Source: Planctomycetota bacterium (GTDB taxonomy: Bacteria > Planctomycetota > Phycisphaerae > Sedimentisphaerales > Anaerohalosphaeraceae). From it: a stretch of 8,617 nucleotides of DNA. The stretch covers positions 1 through 8,617 of the forward strand of contig JAAYQH010000303.1 of the NCBI GenBank assembly GCA_012519365.1, in the 5' to 3' direction. Position numbers and translations under genes: made by a program. Below the pieces are notes generated by a model. That model was not told the DNA's origin. It saw only the letters and a program-made list of their open reading frames with translations, and did not search any database. Shown in pieces: positions 4,836 to 8,617 of the stretch; positions within the stretch are counted from its first letter, which is position 1; every line of letters starts with the position of its first letter.

Positions 4836-7800
4836 TTAAAACCGGCGTCTTGTTCGCAGAATCATCCCTGCCAGCCCCGCTGCCATCAGCAGCATGCTCG
4901 CCGGCTCAGGAACCAGCGTTACCCTGCCGCTCGTATAAAGCTCGCTTAAATCCCACTGGTAACCATCGGGCGTGATGACGGCAGAAAAACGCTGTCCCTC
5001 TGAGAGAGAATCGCCCCAATCAAACAAAACAAAAGACGTTCCCAGCACCGCCTCAACATCGACGCCGTCTTCGAAAAGCAACTCCAGCACACCCCCTAAA
5101 TGCGGAACTACCCCCGGCGTTACCACAAGCGTCGAGGCCCCGTCATCAGACAATATCAGCTGCAATGTTGAATTTTCAGAAAACCGCATCGCCTCCTGGA
5201 TTCGAATGTCCATCGGATAATGATGAAGGGTCAACACCTCCGAGGCGTACAGCATCAGCCCCTCCACCGTCCCGTCCGGCAGAATGGTACTGCGGCAACA
5301 GGTCGTATCCGTCGGGTCAAACCCCTGCACGCCGCGTAAATCAGCCAACGAAAAATCCGTAAACTCCACTACACAGCCGGTCAAATCCGCATCGGTCATC
5401 GTCTGCCCGTAAAAGTACCCGCTGTAGAGGCTTTTGTCGGCCAGGATAATGCCCCGCAAATCCCTGTCCTGATAACTCCGTGTCTCGTAAAGCTGGCGTG
5501 CCTCGAAGGTCGATTGGGTAAAATCGGCAAAACGGATCACCGCATCCTCAAACCGGGCGTCGTAAAGGGTGGACGAGGCAAAGTTCGCCCCCGTCAGATT
5601 CTGGCCGGAAAAATCCCATCCCGACAGATCATTGTTGTCCAAATGCACCGCCGACAAGTCGCCTTCCTGCCAGTTTTTCGTGGAATAGAGCTGGTCGGGC
5701 GTAAATCCTTTCTCGGTGGTTCGGCTCAAATAAATGCCGGTAATCTTCGCATCCTGCATCGATACGTCCGCCAGGGTGGCCTCTGTAAAATCAACAGATG
5801 ACAGATCGAACCCCGACAAATCAAAGCCGGTCATCATTTTCTGGCATAGCCGCACCCCTTGAATGGCTTTTTCTTTATAACTTTTTGTAGAGCGGAACTG
5901 GTCGGGATAAAAACCGGTTGTCCCTTCAAAATCAACCCCCTTAATGATCGCATCGGTCATATTGACATTTTTCAGATTCGACCCGTGAAAACTCGCCCCT
6001 GTCAGATCGATTCCTGCAAACTCAGCATCGGCCAGATTGCGATAAGCCAACCCAATCCCGCGTAAATCCCCGTCCTGATAACTTTGTGTCGAATACAGCT
6101 GCACGCCTACAAAGCCAATGGTTGAGGAAAAATCCGCATAGGAGATGCGGGCATCGGTAAAATCAGCCCCCCTCAGGGTGGCCCCCGAAAAATCCGCCCC
6201 TGTCAAATCCTGCCCCCGAAAATCGGCATTCGGCATCACATTATCGCGCAATTTGACGTCGCGCAAATCCTTGTCCTGATAACTTTGCGTTGCATATAAC
6301 AACGTCCCGACAAACCCCTTGCCGGTGGTATTCGAAAAATCGGCGCCGCGGATAATGGCCCCGGAGAAATCCGTCTCAAACAGCGTCGTTCCCGAAAAAT
6401 CGGCACCGGTCAAATCCAGCCCCGCAAATCGACCCCCGGTCAAATCACGATTCTTCAGAATGATCCCCCGGACGTCTTTATCCTTGTAACTTTTGGTCGC
6501 GTAAAACTGTTCGGCCCTGAATTTGGTTTGGCTGAAATCGGCGTACCGGATAACGGCGTCTGTAAAATCAGTAAACTCCAAGAGACTGTCTCGGAAATCA
6601 GCGCCGCTCAAGTCGGCCCTGATAAACAGCGTATCGCCCAAGGTGCTCTGGCGAAAATCTGCCCCGCTTAGATTCGAATCGGTGAAATTTGAAGACCGAT
6701 GGGACGTCTTGCCAAACACCGCGCCGGATAAATCACACAACGAAAAATCATTATGAAACAAATCCATCCCGGAAAAATCCCAGCCCGACAAATCGTTTCG
6801 ACTGAGATTGACGCTGCTCAGCATCTTATTCTGATACGACAGTGTTGTATAGAACTGAGCCGGTGTAAAGCCGCCTGATGTCGTATCCCTGAAATTGACC
6901 CCATTTCCCAACACGGCGTTTGTAAACAGAGTATCTTTGAGAATTGCTCGTTCAAAAGAACCGAGCAGTTGGCGTCCGGAAAAATTGGCACCGGTCAGAT
7001 TTTGCTCGCTTAAATCAAAATCAAGAACAGGCAACTGGATTTGCGAGACTGAACTGCTGAAATTCACTCCTGATAAATCTTTGTCTTTGTAGCTTTTTGT
7101 GGAATATAAGTAGCGTTTGGAAAAAAATAAAAAGGAACCACGGTCCGAACTGACGCTGAAATCCGCCCCCCGAATATCGGCATCGGTAAAGTTTATCAGA
7201 TCGCCGTAACTGTTCCTAAAGGAAGCGTTGGTCAAATCGGCGCCTGTAAAATCCACATCGGTCAATTTCGCCCCCTCAAACGATGCGCCCTGCAAATTCA
7301 ACTCTCGAAAGTTGGCGTTTGATAAATTCATTTCATTCAATTTCACGCCGCGGGCGTCTTTATCCTGGTAACTTTGCGTTGCATAAAACTGAACCCCTGT
7401 AAAATGTTGTGCCCCCGTAAAGTCGCACCCCGCAATCACCGCATCCGTAAAATCCGCATCGGCTAAATTCGTTCGCATCAACCCCGCGCCGGTCAGATTA
7501 CACCCCGAAAAATCTGTGCCGGTATAATCGCCGCCCTCAATTTTTACCCCCGACAAGTCTTTCTGCTTGTAACTTAGCGTCGAGACCAGATTCTCTTTGG
7601 AAAAGGAATAGTTCTGGGAACCTAAGCGGGCATCGTTGATGACGGCATCGGTAAAATGGGTCTGACTGAGATCAATCTCACGCGAAAAATCAACTCCCCT
7701 GAGGTTAAACCCCGATAAATCCATAGACGACAAATCAAAAGACATCGGCAGCGCAATGCCCGACAAATCCTTCTCTTGAAAGCTGCGTGTGGTGATCAGT

Positions 7801-8426
7801 TGCTGCCGGCTGAACGTGGTATCCCAGAACTCAACGCCGTTGATTACGGCATCGGTTAAATCGGCATCGGCAAAAGAAACATGGTTAAACACACTGCCGG
7901 TCAGCGTTGCGCCGGCAAAAGATGCGTCCTGTACCGATGCATTTAAAAATGACGACCCGCTTAAATTCTGGCCGGAAAAATCAGCGCCGGACAAATTTTT
8001 AGGATGCAAAACCAACCCCCGCAGGTCTTTATCCTGATAACTCCGTGTCGAATACAACTGAGCCGCACTGAAGTTGGAGCTGCTCAGGTCCGCATAGGTA
8101 ATCACCGCATCCGAAAAATCTGCATTTTGCAGCCGGCTGAACGAAAAATTCGCACCCGACAAATTACTGCCGGTAAATAGCGCCCCTTCCAGCATACTGG
8201 AGGAAAAATTTGCGAAGGATAAATCCCGACCTGAGAAATCTCCATAAGACAAGGTGAAGGCCGGCTCACTCCACCGGGCAAGGCACACCCCCGGCCTGGC
8301 CTCAATCGGCCATGTGCCCCACATCGGCTGACCCGTCCTCCAATCCAGAATATCTGCCGCACAAAGTCCGGCCGTCGTACACCAGAGAACCAACGCCGTT
8401 ATGCCCGCCCTGAACATAGAACACAC
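4836..8426 (-). CDS. exported giant pentapeptide-repeat protein with PEP-CTERM anchor
   Basis: A 1196-residue exported protein. Residues 1-24 are a Sec signal peptide (hydrophobic GITALVLWCTTAG, probable cleavage after LCAA). Residues 61-1040 are pentapeptide repeats of the A-D-F/L-x-x type (for example ANFSFSRLQNADFSDAVITY), predicting a long right-handed quadrilateral beta-helix. The repeats are interrupted by twelve copies of an insert consensus F-x(3)-QLYSTxSYQDKDLxGxxL. Residues 1045-1170 form a non-repeat beta-rich domain (STILPDGTVEGL ... FDWGDSLSEG ... WDLSELYTSGRVTLV) typical of planctomycete PEP-CTERM proteins. The end VPEPASMLLMAAGLAGMILR plus TRRRF is a PEP-CTERM sorting signal recognised by exosortase/archaeosortase-type transpeptidases. 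The protein should be surface- or envelope-associated; its role is unknown. The start listed is a GTG with GGAG 5 nt upstream; the in-frame ATG at 8415-8417 (AAAGG about 9 nt upstream) gives an equally good signal peptide. It has its own promoter and is monocistronic as far as visible. Confidence 0.92.
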   Translation of the reverse strand: MCSMFRAGITALVLWCTTAGLCAADILDWRTGQPMWGTWPIEARPGVCLARWSEPAFTLSYGDFSGRDLSFANFSSSMLEGALFTGSNLSGANFSFSRLQNADFSDAVITYADLSSSNFSAAQLYSTRSYQDKDLRGLVLHPKNLSGADFSGQNLSGSSFLNASVQDASFAGATLTGSVFNHVSFADADLTDAVINGVEFWDTTFSRQQLITTRSFQEKDLSGIALPMSFDLSSMDLSGFNLRGVDFSREIDLSQTHFTDAVINDARLGSQNYSFSKENLVSTLSYKQKDLSGVKIEGGDYTGTDFSGCNLTGAGLMRTNLADADFTDAVIAGCDFTGAQHFTGVQFYATQSYQDKDARGVKLNEMNLSNANFRELNLQGASFEGAKLTDVDFTGADLTNASFRNSYGDLINFTDADIRGADFSVSSDRGSFLFFSKRYLYSTKSYKDKDLSGVNFSSSVSQIQLPVLDFDLSEQNLTGANFSGRQLLGSFERAILKDTLFTNAVLGNGVNFRDTTSGGFTPAQFYTTLSYQNKMLSSVNLSRNDLSGWDFSGMDLFHNDFSLCDLSGAVFGKTSHRSSNFTDSNLSGADFRQSTLGDTLFIRADLSGADFRDSLLEFTDFTDAVIRYADFSQTKFRAEQFYATKSYKDKDVRGIILKNRDLTGGRFAGLDLTGADFSGTTLFETDFSGAIIRGADFSNTTGKGFVGTLLYATQSYQDKDLRDVKLRDNVMPNADFRGQDLTGADFSGATLRGADFTDARISYADFSSTIGFVGVQLYSTQSYQDGDLRGIGLAYRNLADAEFAGIDLTGASFHGSNLKNVNMTDAIIKGVDFEGTTGFYPDQFRSTKSYKEKAIQGVRLCQKMMTGFDLSGFDLSSVDFTEATLADVSMQDAKITGIYLSRTTEKGFTPDQLYSTKNWQEGDLSAVHLDNNDLSGWDFSGQNLTGANFASSTLYDARFEDAVIRFADFTQSTFEARQLYETRSYQDRDLRGIILADKSLYSGYFYGQTMTDADLTGCVVEFTDFSLADLRGVQGFDPTDTTCCRSTILPDGTVEGLMLYASEVLTLHHYPMDIRIQEAMRFSENSTLQLILSDDGASTLVVTPGVVPHLGGVLELLFEDGVDVEAVLGTSFVLFDWGDSLSEGQRFSAVITPDGYQWDLSELYTSGRVTLVPEPASMLLMAAGLAGMILRTRRRF
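4839..4910 (-). other. PEP-CTERM sorting signal
   Basis: Residues 1173-1196 of the large protein: Pro-Glu-Pro, then a hydrophobic stretch ASMLLMAAGLAGMIL, then the basic tail RTRRRF. This three-part layout is the exosortase recognition and processing signal of exported proteins in Gram-negative exopolysaccharide producers and planctomycetes. The cognate exosortase gene is not in the window. Confidence 0.92.
5307..8246 (-). repeat. pentapeptide-repeat coding region with 12 higher-order units
   Basis: Besides the 15-bp pentapeptide periodicity, a longer unit recurs. The LYSTxSYQDKDL motif begins at residues 124, 210, 280, 347, 440, 525, 641, 710, 777, 844, 913 and 979. Steps are 86, 70, 67, 93, 85, 116, 69, 67, 67, 69 and 66 residues, so the basic unit is 66-70 residues (about 200 bp), and longer steps exceed it by roughly 18, 25 or 49 residues, close to whole numbers of pentapeptides. 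In nucleotides the motif copies lie at 8022-8057, 7764-7799, 7554-7589, 7353-7388, 7074-7109, 6819-6854, 6471-6506, 6264-6299, 6063-6098, 5862-5897, 5655-5690 and 5457-5492. The 17-mer at 6280-6296 recurs exactly at 7369-7385, which points to duplication or gene conversion between copies. Confidence 0.9.
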
Positions 8427-8433
8427 CCTTTCT

Positions 8434-8457
8434 CCAAATCAAGATGTTTCTTGTTGG
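8434..8457 (-). promoter_or_regulatory. hairpin overlapping the Shine-Dalgarno region of the pentapeptide gene
   Basis: On the transcript, CCAACAAG (8450-8457) can pair with CTTG and TTGG (8440-8443 and 8434-8437), with a 2-nt AU bulge and a 6-nt loop AAACAU. The right arm ends in UUGG, and the Shine-Dalgarno GGAG begins within those final G residues, so folding would partly occlude it. Eight base pairs, five of them A-U... or mixed, is marginal stability. It could be a thermosensor-like or protein-controlled element, or chance. Confidence 0.3.
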
Positions 8458-8503
8458 ACTATAAGTGGATTTTCTACCCCAAATATTAAGCTGACATTTC
8501 CCA

Positions 8504-8517
8504 TTTGAACGTTTAAA
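8504..8517. promoter_or_regulatory. imperfect AACGTT-centred palindrome in the leader of the pentapeptide gene
   Basis: TTTGAACGTTTAAA is a 14-bp dyad with a single mismatched pair around a central AACGTT. It lies roughly 25-35 bp downstream of the predicted transcription start of the large gene, where a bound regulator could block elongation or initiation. The region is AT-rich, so chance is possible. Confidence 0.25.
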
Positions 8518-8546
8518 AAATATAATTTCTCCTAACGACATTTACA

Positions 8547-8576
8547 ATTATATAAAAATCGCTGCCGCAAGGTCAA
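8547..8576 (-). promoter_or_regulatory. sigma70-type promoter of the pentapeptide-repeat gene
   Basis: On the minus strand TTGACC (8571-8576, 5 of 6 to the -35 consensus) is followed after 18 bp by a perfect TATAAT (8547-8552). Transcription should begin near 8540, giving a leader of about 115 nt before the GTG start. It is the best promoter match in the window, and the surrounding 190 bp are markedly more AT-rich than the genes. Confidence 0.7.
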
Positions 8577-8617
8577 GAAAAATCGATTCCGTGACCAATT
8601 TCCCTCGAAATCCCGTA

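Noticed and set aside
4826..4845. Intrinsic terminator at the end of the pentapeptide gene (CCGGT/ACCGG)
   Set aside because: The stem is only 5 bp and no U-run follows on the minus-strand transcript.
4585..4975. Overlapping plus-strand frames of 84 and 118 codons entering the 3' end of the pentapeptide gene
   Set aside because: Low-complexity Pro/Arg/Ala-rich translations, no Shine-Dalgarno, and antisense overlap with the PEP-CTERM region; all three frames are open because the block is C-rich.
4836..8426. Qnr/MfpA-like gyrase-protecting pentapeptide protein
   Set aside because: Those are short cytoplasmic proteins of about 200 residues; this one is exported, about 1200 residues and anchored by PEP-CTERM.
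8302..8541. 79-codon minus-strand frame starting beside the -10 of the large gene's promoter
   Set aside because: Its ATG falls at the predicted transcription start, it has no ribosome binding site, and most of it overlaps the pentapeptide gene out of frame.

Overview
The window reads almost entirely on the minus strand and looks like a chromosomal piece of a Gram-negative-type, polysaccharide-degrading bacterium. A planctomycete of the Phycisphaerae type is the best guess; a related PVC-group lineage is the alternative. The reasons are a secreted pentapeptide-repeat protein ending in a PEP-CTERM sorting signal, an L-rhamnose catabolic cluster with a secreted rhamnosidase, an ASRT-family protein in that cluster, and spacers containing degenerate 7-bp repeats. 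The taxonomic placement is inference.

In transcription order (right to left), the window starts with an AT-rich upstream region (8427-8617). It carries a good sigma70-type promoter (TTGACC, 18 bp, TATAAT) and a leader whose Shine-Dalgarno region can fold into a hairpin. This drives a single large gene (4836-8426) for a 1196-residue exported protein. That protein has a signal peptide, about 980 residues of pentapeptide (A/S-D/N-F/L) beta-helix repeats, twelve regularly spaced copies of a QLYSTxSYQDKDLxG insert, a C-terminal beta-rich domain and a PEP-CTERM anchor.

A 468-bp gap (4368-4835) follows. It holds a GC-rich block of unknown nature, a candidate promoter with a TTGTACAA dyad at the predicted transcription start, a 7-bp-periodic stretch, and a leader of about 220 nt. 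No convincing rho-independent terminator is visible in it.

The rest is a probable rhamnose operon in this order: class II (zinc) aldolase, ASRT-family small protein, L-rhamnose isomerase (rhaA), L-rhamnose/H+ symporter (rhaT), then the first 54 codons of an exported GH78 alpha-L-rhamnosidase that runs off the left edge. Functionally, the rhamnosidase would release L-rhamnose outside the cytoplasm, RhaT would import it, RhaA would isomerise it to L-rhamnulose, and the aldolase would split L-rhamnulose-1-phosphate into dihydroxyacetone phosphate and L-lactaldehyde. The kinase (RhaB) that should act between isomerase and aldolase is not in the window, nor are a regulator or an exosortase. The ASRT-family protein is the least understood member of the cluster and, with the higher-order architecture of the pentapeptide protein, the most interesting content.
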